From contig NZ_CP113432.1 of assembly GCF_026686735.1 (NCBI RefSeq), positions 3,895,001 through 3,959,000 on the forward strand: a DNA stretch of 64,000 bases, in the 5' to 3' direction. The position numbers and the translations under genes are program-made. Of this stretch, positions 1-8,620 are shown in pieces. Origin of the DNA: Pseudomonas triclosanedens (GTDB lineage Bacteria; Pseudomonadota; Gammaproteobacteria; Pseudomonadales; Pseudomonadaceae). How positions within the stretch are numbered: position 1 is the first letter of the stretch; each line of letters begins with the position of its first letter. Under the pieces are notes generated by a model, which saw nothing but the letters and a program-made list of their open reading frames with translations, did not search any database and was not told the origin of the DNA.

Positions 1-1086
1 GTTGGTATCGCTGTCGTCGCCGAAGACATTGGTGACGCGGTTATCGACGTTGGTGACGTTCTGGTTGGTCGTGTTGAGCTGCGAACCGTTGATCGCGTCG
101 GTGGAGGTGGCGTTGACGTCGCCGTCGGCCACGTTGGTGATCTTGTGCGGGCCGGTGCCGCCGTGCCTGGCGCTGAACGCGCCCTCGGTCGCATCCCAGA
201 GCAAGGCGTCCTGGGCCAGTTGGCCGGTGACACCCTTGAGCTGGGCGACGTTCACCGCATCGCTGTCCAGACTACCCGCCGCCAGACCGGTGATCTGCCG
301 ATAGTTGCCGCTGGCGGCATCGCCCACGGCAATGGCCCCCAGCGTGCTCTGGGTAGCGCGGATAGCATCGGCCTGGGCCTGGGTCACGCCACCGGGTACA
401 TAGCCGGCCTGGCCGGCAGTGGTGTTGGCGACCGAACCTGAGCCCAGCGCCACGCCACCCACGGCGCTGGCCTGGGCACCGGTGCCCAGGGCCATCGCGT
501 TCTGCTGGCTGGCTACGGCGTCGTTACCGATGGCGATGGAGTTCTGGGCAGTGGCGCGGGTGCCGGTGGGGTTGCCACTGGCGTCGGTGCCGATGTTGCC
601 GATGGCCATCGAGTTGGTGGGGTTGGGGCCGAACTTGTTGTTCAGGCCGATACGCCCACCGTTGACGTACAACTCGTTGCCCAGGGTCAGCGAGTCGGTG
701 CCGTCAGTACGGCTGCCGGAGCCGTAGAAAAGTACGCGGGAGGTCTGGCTGGCCTTGTCGTTGGTCAGGCAGTTGGTGTTGTTGCTGTCGTACTTCCAGC
801 CAGTGCTGCCGGTATCCCCGGTATCATGGACGAAGATACAGCCCGAGTCGTTACTGGCGTCATTGACGTAGAGGCCGGGGTTGCCGGAGATGCCTTTCTC
901 GAAATTGGAACCGTCCTTGTAGGGCGTTGCTGCGAAGGCCGGCATGACCGGCACGCACAGCATCGAGGTGGCCACGGCTCCGACCAGGGCGCTGCGGCCG
1001 GTCTTGCGGTGGGCGGTGGCGAATTCGGAAGCGGCGACCCACGCGTTACGCGCGGTACTCCACACCAGACGGTAAATCCTGTTCAT
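1..1086 (-). CDS. Trimeric autotransporter adhesin (YadA family), N-terminal part, cut by window edge
   Basis: 362 codons are present without a stop, so the C-terminal stalk and membrane anchor lie outside the window. The protein opens with an extended signal peptide region (MNRIYRLVW..., residues 1-23), typical of type Vc autotransporters, and a hydrophobic core ending in PAFAA near residue 55. YadA-head repeats follow (SMAIG, NSIAIG, NAMALG, GVALG), then a neck-like motif (LDSDAVNVAQL) and a second one with ITNVADGDVN and DAINGSQL. An AAGGAG ribosome site lies 7 bases before the ATG. It follows the TPR gene by 47 bp on the same strand, so co-transcription is likely. The expected role is surface adhesion or autoaggregation. 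Family assignment is secure; ligand unknown. Confidence 0.93.
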   Translation of the reverse strand, partial: MNRIYRLVWSTARNAWVAASEFATAHRKTGRSALVGAVATSMLCVPVMPAFAATPYKDGSNFEKGISGNPGLYVNDASNDSGCIFVHDTGDTGSTGWKYDSNNTNCLTNDKASQTSRVLFYGSGSRTDGTDSLTLGNELYVNGGRIGLNNKFGPNPTNSMAIGNIGTDASGNPTGTRATAQNSIAIGNDAVASQQNAMALGTGAQASAVGGVALGSGSVANTTAGQAGYVPGGVTQAQADAIRATQSTLGAIAVGDAASGNYRQITGLAAGSLDSDAVNVAQLKGVTGQLAQDALLWDATEGAFSARHGGTGPHKITNVADGDVNATSTDAINGSQLNTTNQNVTNVDNRVTNVFGDDSDTN

Positions 1087-1133
1087 ACGGGGCTCCTTCC
1101 AGGGGATCAACCCCTGGAGTCAGCAAGGGAAAA

Positions 1134-1955
1134 TCAACGGGAAGACAGCTGCAGGGCGCGGCTGGACTGGATCAGTTGCGGGCGCTCCATCGCACTCGGG
1201 CGGGACTGCTGGAGCGCGCGCTCGTAGGCGCGCAGGGCGCCCTGGTGGTCCTGGCGGACGTAGTCGAGGTAGGCACCGGCGAACAGCCCGGCTTCGGTGC
1301 GCAGGTCACGCTTGACCGCGTCGGGCGCCTGCAGGGCATCGATCTCGGCGAACACCGTGGAGATGTCGGACTTGCCCTGGTACAGGGCGAGCATCGCGCG
1401 TTGCTGTTCGGTGGCCGGCTTGATGCCGCGGGCGAGCTTTTCGACCCGAGCCTTGGCGGTGGCCGGCTTCAGGCCGGCGTCGCTGGCCTGGCGGGCGGTC
1501 AGCCACATGTTCCAGAAGCCGGCATAGGCTTGCAGGCGGGGGTTGGGCGAAGTTTTCTGCAGCTCGGCGAAGGCTTTGCCTGCCTGGTCGAAGCGACCCA
1601 GCGCGGCCAGATTGACCGCCGACGGCAGGGCGATCACCGCGGCCTGGTCGCTGCCCTTGAGGGCGTCGTAGAACTGCCGGGCACGGACGTGGCGGCCGCC
1701 GGCATCCTCGATGAATGCCTGTTCGGCAAGTGCGCGGGTACCGCCCTGCCCTTGCGCGCCGGCTTCACGCAACAGGGCCTGGGCCGAGGCGAGGTCGCCT
1801 TCGAGCAATTGCTGGTGAGCGAGCATGACCAGCGGCTGGAACCCCCTGGGAGGTTGCGCGGCGGGTTCGGCCAGGGCAGCGCCGCAGGCGGTCAGCAAGG
1901 TAATGGCGAGGGCCAGGGAACGAGGCCGGCGCGAGAGCTTCATTAGATGGGACAT
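1134..1955 (-). CDS. Exported tetratricopeptide-type protein upstream of the adhesin
   Basis: A 273-aa protein starting MSHLMKL. The ATG at 1955 is chosen because AGGAG lies 7-8 bases upstream; an earlier in-frame start at 1991 has no such site. An N-terminal hydrophobic segment ends in LLTACGAALAEP, which fits either a lipobox (LTAC) or a signal peptidase I site (ALA). The mature part is Ala/Leu/Gln-rich and helical, with TPR-like helix pairs (for example LLEGDLASAQALLREAG and DHQGALRAYERALQQS). It is probably a periplasmic or lipid-anchored scaffold. Its position just before the trimeric adhesin suggests a role in the export or folding of that protein, which is inference. No catalytic motif seen. 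Confidence 0.75.
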   Translation of the reverse strand: MSHLMKLSRRPRSLALAITLLTACGAALAEPAAQPPRGFQPLVMLAHQQLLEGDLASAQALLREAGAQGQGGTRALAEQAFIEDAGGRHVRARQFYDALKGSDQAAVIALPSAVNLAALGRFDQAGKAFAELQKTSPNPRLQAYAGFWNMWLTARQASDAGLKPATAKARVEKLARGIKPATEQQRAMLALYQGKSDISTVFAEIDALQAPDAVKRDLRTEAGLFAGAYLDYVRQDHQGALRAYERALQQSRPSAMERPQLIQSSRALQLSSR

Positions 1956-1968
1956 GGTGGCAACTCCT

Positions 1969-2022
1969 GGAAAGAATTCGAGTTGCCGCAATGCTAGGAA
2001 CGTCTCGCAGGGAAAGAATTCG
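1969..2022. promoter_or_regulatory. Two 12-bp direct repeats upstream of the TPR-adhesin pair
   Basis: GGAAAGAATTCG occurs at 1969-1980 and again at 2011-2022, exactly 42 bp apart, about four helical turns. Both lie between the regulator gene and the start of the TPR gene. A weak -10-like TAGCAT (minus strand) falls between them. This spacing is what a helically phased operator would show, and the LuxR-type regulator next door is the obvious candidate ligand. That link is inference. Confidence 0.4.
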
Positions 2023-2063
2023 GAGTCCTTCAGGGAGCTTTGTAGGAGTTGTTCAGCAGTCGC

Positions 2064-3644
2064 TCAGGGCTCCGGGCACAACGGCAGCTCCATATCCAGT
2101 TCGAGCGCCAGTTGCTCATCCGCGCCGGAATGGCGGAACACGGCTTCCAGTTGCTCTGCCATGCGCTGGCAGAGCGTGAGGTTGATGACGCTGCCGTACG
2201 CGGCCTCGCCATCCAGTTGCAGACGCACCAGCAGGTAGCCGCGCCCGCGCGTCTGGGTCGTAAGGCGCACGTGCAGCGAGGTGTCGGGCACGAACAGCGC
2301 CAGCGCGCTGGCCAGCCATTCGCGGAACACCTTCAGGTCGAGCCAGGCACGGCTCGCATCCAGGCGCTGCACCGAAAGCTGCACCGCCGGCCGGGTGGCC
2401 AGTTGGCGCCGCAGGAACTCCGGCAATTCGCACGGCTCCGGGCGCATTGGCAGCGGCCCGGCCTGCAGGTCGCAGATACGCTGGAGCCGTTGCAGGCGCT
2501 CGCTCAGGGTCGCCAGCCCCGGAGTCGAGGGATGCAGGCCGAGCCCCCCCAGCAGTTGCCCGATTTCCTGCAGCGAAGCCTCGCACAGCTCCAGCAGGCG
2601 CCCGACCTGGGACTCGGCGACCAGCAGGCGGTCACGCAAGTGCGTCAGTTGCACCTCGTTTTCGGTGACATCCTGCAAGCCGCCCAGCAACCCGACGAAG
2701 TGCCCGCTATCGTCACGGTAGGGCACTATCCAGAAGTAGATGACACGCCGCTCGCCGAATATCTCAACGTGCATGGTGTTGGCCGTCGGCACGCCCTCCG
2801 AGACGCGCCTGCGGATCGCCTCCGGCAAACGCTCGCGCACGTCTGGCGGAAACCAGCGGGTGTCGGCAATGCCCGACCCCAGGGCTTCTTCGGCGCTGAT
2901 ACGGTAGTAATCGAGGAATTTCTGGTTGCAGAACAGCAGCCGGCCCTCTTCGTCGCGCACATACATGGGGTTGGGTGAGGCATCGATCAGCTTGTGCAGC
3001 AGGCCCATGTCCCCGGTGGGAGCCTCGGGCACCGCCTCGCCGGGTATCAGCCCATTGCGCCGGGCGACTTCCGCCAGTTCGACGGTGGAACCGGCATGCA
3101 GCTTCTCCAGCAGGCGCCTCTTGTAGGTGCTCACGGTCTTGAAGCTGATCAGCAACTGGTCGGCGATGTGCAGGTTGGAGTTGCCCTCGGCCAGCAACTG
3201 CAGCACCGCCAGCTCGCGGGTACTCAGGCGCGCCAGCTCGTTGCCGGTGCCAGGCTGCATCTGCTCACGGGTGAAATAGGCGCGCCCGGCCAGCACGTCG
3301 GAAATGGCCTTGCGCAGCGCGCCGACTTCTTCGTCCTTGCTGACGAAGCCGTCGGCGCCGGCCTGGAAGCACAACGGGGCGAACTGCTCCACGCCCTGGC
3401 GGGTGAAAACCAGCACCCGTTGCCGCTCGTTGCGGTTCTTGATGCGGCGCAGCAGGTCCATGCCGCCGACACCGGGCAGGGCCAGGTCCAGGATCACCAG
3501 GTCCGGCACGACGGAGCGAAGCTGCATCAGCGCGCCGGGCACGTCCTCCGCCTCGCTCACCACCTCGTGCCGCAGTTCCTCCAGTATGCCGCGCAGTGCA
3601 TGCCGCACGATTGGCGTAACGTCCACGAGCAGTATCGTAGCCAT
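2064..3644 (-). CDS. REC-LuxR-PAS regulator next to the T6SS
   Basis: 526 aa from the ATG at 3644 (MATILLV); an in-frame start 14 codons earlier (3686) is possible. Order: receiver domain (about 1-120) with phospho-acceptor Asp in VILDLALPG and Lys in FVSKDEE; LuxR/FixJ helix-turn-helix (LSTRELAVLQLLAEGNSN...ISFKTVSTYKRRL, about 140-200); a PAS domain (LIDASPNPMYVRDEEGRLLF, about 225-345); then a roughly 180-residue segment like a degenerate histidine kinase core without H or N boxes. The acidic pocket has VDV where most receivers have paired acids. DNA-binding domains are normally C-terminal, so a PAS domain after the HTH is unusual. It lies between tssA and the adhesin pair on one strand, so it may control either. 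Confidence 0.85.
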   Translation of the reverse strand: MATILLVDVTPIVRHALRGILEELRHEVVSEAEDVPGALMQLRSVVPDLVILDLALPGVGGMDLLRRIKNRNERQRVLVFTRQGVEQFAPLCFQAGADGFVSKDEEVGALRKAISDVLAGRAYFTREQMQPGTGNELARLSTRELAVLQLLAEGNSNLHIADQLLISFKTVSTYKRRLLEKLHAGSTVELAEVARRNGLIPGEAVPEAPTGDMGLLHKLIDASPNPMYVRDEEGRLLFCNQKFLDYYRISAEEALGSGIADTRWFPPDVRERLPEAIRRRVSEGVPTANTMHVEIFGERRVIYFWIVPYRDDSGHFVGLLGGLQDVTENEVQLTHLRDRLLVAESQVGRLLELCEASLQEIGQLLGGLGLHPSTPGLATLSERLQRLQRICDLQAGPLPMRPEPCELPEFLRRQLATRPAVQLSVQRLDASRAWLDLKVFREWLASALALFVPDTSLHVRLTTQTRGRGYLLVRLQLDGEAAYGSVINLTLCQRMAEQLEAVFRHSGADEQLALELDMELPLCPEP

Positions 3645-3725
3645 GTGCCGCTTCCCCTCCCGTCCGACGACCCAGAGCTTGAGCATAGGTCGCCTCGGCG
3701 CAACGGCAGGGCGCGGCGCGGTAAT

Positions 3726-4802
3726 TCAGCGCAAAACGCCAAGCATCACCCAGACCCGGCGCGCCTCGGCATCGGCGTTGACCAGTTCGTCGAGCAGCGC
3801 ACTGAGCGGCATCCGCCCCCACTCCACCGCGCGGCGGACGATGTAGGGCACCGGGCTGTGCGGCTCGGTGCGCGCCAGGTAGTCGGCGATGGCGGCGAGT
3901 TGCCGGTAGGCGTCCTCACGATCACGCGGCAGGCCGTCCGGCACGGCCCCGGCCCGCTCGGGTATCGGCGCCAACGCTGGCGCGGCGAGGTCTTCGGAAA
4001 CGCTGGCGGCGGGCACGATCTCCGCCGCTTCCTGCTCTTGCGGCGCCATGTTCCTGCACCCCTGAATGACATTGGCCAAGGATCGGATGCACGACGCCAG
4101 CCCTTGCAGGCTGGGCGCCTCATCCATCAGTTGTTGATCGCTCCAGGCATCGAGGCGATCCAGGTGCCCGCTGGCCGTCGCCAGCAGCGCCAGCGCGACG
4201 CCCCAGCCGCCCACTGAGCCGCTGCGGATGGCCTCGTCCAGTTTCTTCTGTTGCAGCCGCGCCGCTTCGGCGGAAGCCTTGTCGGCCTTGCTGTCGCTGG
4301 CCAGCACCTGGTTACGCTTGAGTTCCTGCCAGGCGTGCAGACTCATCTCCGGCCAGTTCGGGCACAGGGGAATCCGCGTGTTCACCAGTTCCTCGTAGCG
4401 ACGCGCGAGCCACACCAGCGGCGCCGCGCGCCAGGCCAGGTCGCCGTCCGGCGCCTGGGGATGCAGGCATTCCGGGAAGGCTTCGCACAGGTCGGCTAGC
4501 AGGCCCAGGGCATCTGCCAGCCCGGCGATCCCGCGCAGCATGATCCACGCCTCGCCCAGGTAGGCGGCAACCATCAGGTCCTTGCTGCGGGTAACCAGCA
4601 GCTCTTCCGCCAGCGCTGCCACGGCGTGCCAGTCGGCGCGCTTGGGCTCGGCCTGCCAGACGCCGGTGGGCAGCGTCTGGTCATCCTCCCGGCGCAGCTC
4701 GCGCAGGCGGTCCAGCACCGGATCGTGGCGCAGCGACTCGCCGCAAATGTCTTGCCCGGGGAACGGGCTGAGCAGCGCGCGCAATGCGTCGTCAGTGATC
4801 AT
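3726..4802 (-). CDS. tssA: T6SS cap and assembly protein TssA
   Basis: 358 aa. The N-terminal ImpA domain is recognisable (SPFPGQDICGESLRHDP, residues 12-28, then RELRREDD). The C-terminal region carries the TssA-type segment TEPHSPVPYIVRRAVEW. TssA coordinates baseplate docking and sheath/tube elongation in the cytoplasm. The ATG at 4802 overlaps the tssM stop in an ATGA junction, so translation is coupled to tssM; a longer open frame to 5066 lies inside tssM and has no family similarity. Position matches tssA3 of HSI-III. Confidence 0.93.
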   Translation of the reverse strand: MITDDALRALLSPFPGQDICGESLRHDPVLDRLRELRREDDQTLPTGVWQAEPKRADWHAVAALAEELLVTRSKDLMVAAYLGEAWIMLRGIAGLADALGLLADLCEAFPECLHPQAPDGDLAWRAAPLVWLARRYEELVNTRIPLCPNWPEMSLHAWQELKRNQVLASDSKADKASAEAARLQQKKLDEAIRSGSVGGWGVALALLATASGHLDRLDAWSDQQLMDEAPSLQGLASCIRSLANVIQGCRNMAPQEQEAAEIVPAASVSEDLAAPALAPIPERAGAVPDGLPRDREDAYRQLAAIADYLARTEPHSPVPYIVRRAVEWGRMPLSALLDELVNADAEARRVWVMLGVLR

Positions 4803-7800
4803 GGCAACTCCTGGGCACCGGCAAAGGTGGCGATGCCAACCCCGCTGAAAGGCGTGCGCGGCGCACGCACGGGGAGCGGCTGGATCGAAAGCGGCTGCTT
4901 GGCATCCGGGGTCATCAGCGATACGCGAATGAACATCCGAGCGTCCGGCTCGCGACCGTTGGGGGCGCGTACCGGTACCTGCAACGCCAGCGGGAAATCG
5001 GTGTAGTCGGTGCTCGGCTGGCGCTGCAGGATGATGTGGGAGCGCAGCATTCGCGGCAGCGCCCACGGGCCGTTGTACTCCCAGCCGACTTCGAGATCGG
5101 CCACCGCCATGCTCGCCTGCTGCGGGTCGATGTCCGGCCTCTGCGGGCTGTCCTTGGCCCAGCGCAGCATCAGCTTCACTGGCTCGCCGACACTCCAGTG
5201 CAGGCGCTGGCCGTCACCGCCGGGGAAGCTCAACTGGCGGTCGGCGGCGTACAGGCTCCAGGCGATGACCTGGTCGGCGCCACGCTCGGCGTCACGGTCG
5301 GTACGCCAGCGCACGTCCAGGTCCACACCCTGCGCGCCACCCTTGTCGCGCTGGAATAGCGGGCCGAGCCAGGCCCTGGCCAGTTGCAGGCGGTCGAGGA
5401 AGTCCTTGGCGGCAGCACGGTCGGCGGACTGGCTGAGCTTCAGGCCCTCCTGGGCACGCGCCAGGTTCTGGTCGAGCACTTCGACGAAGTGCTGCACCCG
5501 CGCCGGGTCGGCATCCTCGGCCTGCAAGCTGTAGGAGAACGGGAAGCGGTTGGCGAGGTACTGGTTGAAGTAATCGGCAATCGCCGCCCAGGCCACCGCC
5601 GCATCCTTCTGCTGCAACTCCAGGCAGCGTTGCTGCGCCTGGTCGTGCAGCCCCCGTGTGAAGCGCGCGAGATCGCCCTGTCCGGTCACCAGCGCCGAAG
5701 TTTTCAGGATGCCGCCGCAGGACGCCGCGTCCATCTCCACGAAGTCGCGGCTGAGCAACTGGTCCAGCAGCAACGGCGAGCTGATGGGGTTCTGCGCCTT
5801 GTACTTGGCCAGCTCGTCGCTCAGGTCGGCGAAGCGTCGCACCTTCTCCTGGTCGGCGAAGCCCAGGTTGTTGCGCCCCCGGAGCCAGGCCAGCGCGGAG
5901 GTATGGGTTTCGCTCAGGGCGAGCATGGTGTTGAACTGCTGGGCCAGGTTGCGCTTGAGGTCCTGGGTGTCGGTGGAGCGATAGAGTTGCAGGCCGAAGT
6001 TGCGCGAGCCGTCCCAGCCGGAAACGTCGGCGCGCACGCGGAACAGTGGCAGTGCGTTGATCGAGACCAGCGCCGAGTCGACATCGGCCAGGGCGCTACG
6101 GGTCAGGTGGGCATCCAGGGCGCTGGCGAGATCCTTGCGTTGCAAGCTTTCGAACGCCTCGCGCAACTGCGCCGCCGGTTCCAGCGGTACGTCGAAAGTG
6201 GTGGTGACAGTCGCCGCGTTCGGTGCCAGGGACTCGGTGAGGCTGGCCCACATGGCGCTCGTGGCGGCTGCGGCAGCGCTGTCGGCCAGCGCATCGCGGT
6301 ACTCGGCGGGTATCCGCGCCTGCTCCTGCTCGCGGTACTTGCGATAGCTCTCGTAGTAAGCCAGCGCGGCATTGAGCGCGTGGGCGTCGAGATTGCCCAG
6401 GCGGCTCGGATCGCTGCCTTGCGCCTGCTGGCGCAGCGCGTTGCCGGCGAAGTCCTGGCGCAGCAACGAATGGATCGAGGTGCCCAGCGCAACCACGTGA
6501 TCCTGCAGCGAGAGGGTGCCGCCCGGTTGCAGTTGCAGCAGGTTGTCGCGGGAACCAGCGGCGGCGATCCACTGGTCGTGGAAGGCGCGCTGCAACTTGC
6601 TCGCCTGACTGACCACCGAGGCTTCCACCCCCGGCCCGAGCAGATAGGTCTGGCGTACATCGTCGAGCATCGCGCGGTAGCCGGGGACTATCTCCTGGGC
6701 ATTGCCGTGGCTCCAGGCAGCGTTGGTCAGCTCGACCATGTTGCGCAGGGAGTCGATGAGCGCGTCGACTTCTTCCAGCTCTTCGGCGCTGTTGCCCTGG
6801 CGCGCCTTCAGCTCGTTCAGGCGCAGGCGCAGGAAGCCCGCGGGGCGGACGAAGTTGTCGGAGAGGAAGAACTGGTCCAGCCACAAGCTCATCAGTTCGC
6901 GGAAGTTGCGCGCGAGCGGTCCATCCTTCGGGCCGGGGTCCACCGCTGGCGGCGCGGCGCCGATGCCATCCCCGAGCACCGCTTGTAGGTAGCCGGCATC
7001 GCGCAGGCTGGCCGGGTCCAGGCTCAGCCCGTAGGCGTCGTTGCCCAGACGCGCGAGGCTTTCCAGCGCGTTCTTGGTCGTGCCGGCGCGCAGTTCGGTG
7101 TACCAGCGGTTGCGCTGTTCGAACGCCAGCGCGCCGCTGGCAAGCTCCCGCGCGGCGACGAAATTGGGCCACTGCTCGGGGCTGTCGCTCTGCACATTGG
7201 CGCGGCGCTCGGTACTGCGGATGCCACGCAGGCGAGCCAGTTCCGCACTCTGCAACTGCCGCAGCGGAACCATAACCTCGCGGCGCGCCAGGTCCACCAG
7301 TAGCGCGTCCATCCGGCCATCGAAACCGGACAGCCAGGAGCTGGGATACACCAGCGAGGTGTAGTGCCAGCGCATCGAGCCCTGCAGCAGCGCCCAGTAG
7401 CCCTGCAGGCGCCGGCGCGCGGCATCGGTGCCCGCCTCGCCCCCTGCGCCCCCGCTGCCCTGCTCGCGCTGCATCGCCTGGATGCGCTGGCCGAGCAAGC
7501 GGGCATCCCGCGAATCCACATGCCAGACCCACAGCATCGTCGCCAGCCAGATCACGCCGACCACGCCGGCTGCAATGGCGATCACCCGCTGCGAACGCTG
7601 ACGCAGACGCAGGATGCGCGACACCGCCTGGGCGAGCCCGCGCTCCGCGAGCAGGCGCGACTGCCACAGGCCCTTGGCGAAGACCAGCTCGGCGGGCGCC
7701 TCTTCGCGGCTGGAAACCGTCCAGGGATCGTCGTCGGCGAAGCGGCAGGCGCCGCTGAAATACACCCCGCGCAGCTTCGGCGCCTCACCCAGCGCGTTGC

Positions 7801-8620
7801 CCTGGAACACCGGCCCCAGGCGTTGCCGCAGCCCTTCGCGCAGCTCACCCAGGGCGTGGGGAAAACGGTACAGCGCATCGCTCAGTTGGCCGCTGAGCAC
7901 GCCGGCTTCGAGGATCGCCGCCTGCAACGCCTGCAATACCTGTTCGAAGCCGCGCTCCAGGTTTTCGTCCTGCCAGGCGGCGTCGATCTGCAAGGCGGAC
8001 GACCAGCCCAGCGGGCGCTCGCGGGCGTCTTCCGGCAACCCCGCGCGCAGCTCGGCGAAACCATCCAGCTCCTCCAGGCCGGTGACCACCACATACACCG
8101 GCAGGCTGAGCCCCAGGCGTTGCAGCAGGTCGTTGAAGCGGCGCCGCAGTTGCAGGTTTTCCTGGGCCAGGCTCGCCGGGTCGAGCAGGCGCTCCGCCGG
8201 CAGCACCCAGATGATGCCGTCCAGCGGACGCCGCGGGCGCAGCCGCACCAGCAACGCCAACAGCCGACGCCAGGCACGCGGTGAGGCCGCCGCGCCCTCT
8301 TCCGGCAGGAAGATCGACTGCGGCACCGCCAGCACAGCACCGTCCTGGTCAGCCCACCAGCGGCCGAACCAGGCCGCCCGGTTCACCGGGGTCAGCCCCC
8401 ATTCGGCACCGAAACGCTCGCCCAGCAACGGGTCGCCGAGCAGCAGGAACCAGGGCACTTCGTAGCGATCGGCGACGTCCTGATCCTGCTCCATCTGCCG
8501 GACGGTCAGGTAGAACGCGCGCACCGCCTCGCCGCCCTTGCTGCGCAGCCAGAGGTAGAACGCCAACGCGGCGAGTGCTGCCAGCAGCAGGATCAGCGCG
8601 AGCACCATCCAGCCGCTCAC
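4799..8620 (-). CDS. tssM: T6SS inner-membrane protein TssM (IcmF family) without a Walker A motif
   Basis: 1273 aa, normal length for TssM. A transmembrane helix occupies residues 5-25, and a second one near 343-368 (VIAIAAGVVGVIWLATML) precedes the large periplasmic part. With TssL and TssJ it forms the envelope-spanning channel. The N-terminal cytoplasmic domain has PWFLLLGDPLLGERF where ATP-binding TssM proteins show a G-rich GKS/T loop, and no DTAG-type motif follows, so nucleotide binding is unlikely. Only one of the usual two N-terminal membrane helices is evident. The 4-bp overlaps with tssL upstream and tssA downstream indicate an operon. Confidence 0.95.
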   Translation of the reverse strand: MSGWMVLALILLLAALAALAFYLWLRSKGGEAVRAFYLTVRQMEQDQDVADRYEVPWFLLLGDPLLGERFGAEWGLTPVNRAAWFGRWWADQDGAVLAVPQSIFLPEEGAAASPRAWRRLLALLVRLRPRRPLDGIIWVLPAERLLDPASLAQENLQLRRRFNDLLQRLGLSLPVYVVVTGLEELDGFAELRAGLPEDARERPLGWSSALQIDAAWQDENLERGFEQVLQALQAAILEAGVLSGQLSDALYRFPHALGELREGLRQRLGPVFQGNALGEAPKLRGVYFSGACRFADDDPWTVSSREEAPAELVFAKGLWQSRLLAERGLAQAVSRILRLRQRSQRVIAIAAGVVGVIWLATMLWVWHVDSRDARLLGQRIQAMQREQGSGGAGGEAGTDAARRRLQGYWALLQGSMRWHYTSLVYPSSWLSGFDGRMDALLVDLARREVMVPLRQLQSAELARLRGIRSTERRANVQSDSPEQWPNFVAARELASGALAFEQRNRWYTELRAGTTKNALESLARLGNDAYGLSLDPASLRDAGYLQAVLGDGIGAAPPAVDPGPKDGPLARNFRELMSLWLDQFFLSDNFVRPAGFLRLRLNELKARQGNSAEELEEVDALIDSLRNMVELTNAAWSHGNAQEIVPGYRAMLDDVRQTYLLGPGVEASVVSQASKLQRAFHDQWIAAAGSRDNLLQLQPGGTLSLQDHVVALGTSIHSLLRQDFAGNALRQQAQGSDPSRLGNLDAHALNAALAYYESYRKYREQEQARIPAEYRDALADSAAAAATSAMWASLTESLAPNAATVTTTFDVPLEPAAQLREAFESLQRKDLASALDAHLTRSALADVDSALVSINALPLFRVRADVSGWDGSRNFGLQLYRSTDTQDLKRNLAQQFNTMLALSETHTSALAWLRGRNNLGFADQEKVRRFADLSDELAKYKAQNPISSPLLLDQLLSRDFVEMDAASCGGILKTSALVTGQGDLARFTRGLHDQAQQRCLELQQKDAAVAWAAIADYFNQYLANRFPFSYSLQAEDADPARVQHFVEVLDQNLARAQEGLKLSQSADRAAAKDFLDRLQLARAWLGPLFQRDKGGAQGVDLDVRWRTDRDAERGADQVIAWSLYAADRQLSFPGGDGQRLHWSVGEPVKLMLRWAKDSPQRPDIDPQQASMAVADLEVGWEYNGPWALPRMLRSHIILQRQPSTDYTDFPLALQVPVRAPNGREPDARMFIRVSLMTPDAKQPLSIQPLPVRAPRTPFSGVGIATFAGAQELP

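Noticed and set aside
5384..6988. A 534-codon plus-strand frame opposite tssM
   Set aside because: It is antisense to a clear TssM gene and has no recognisable domain.
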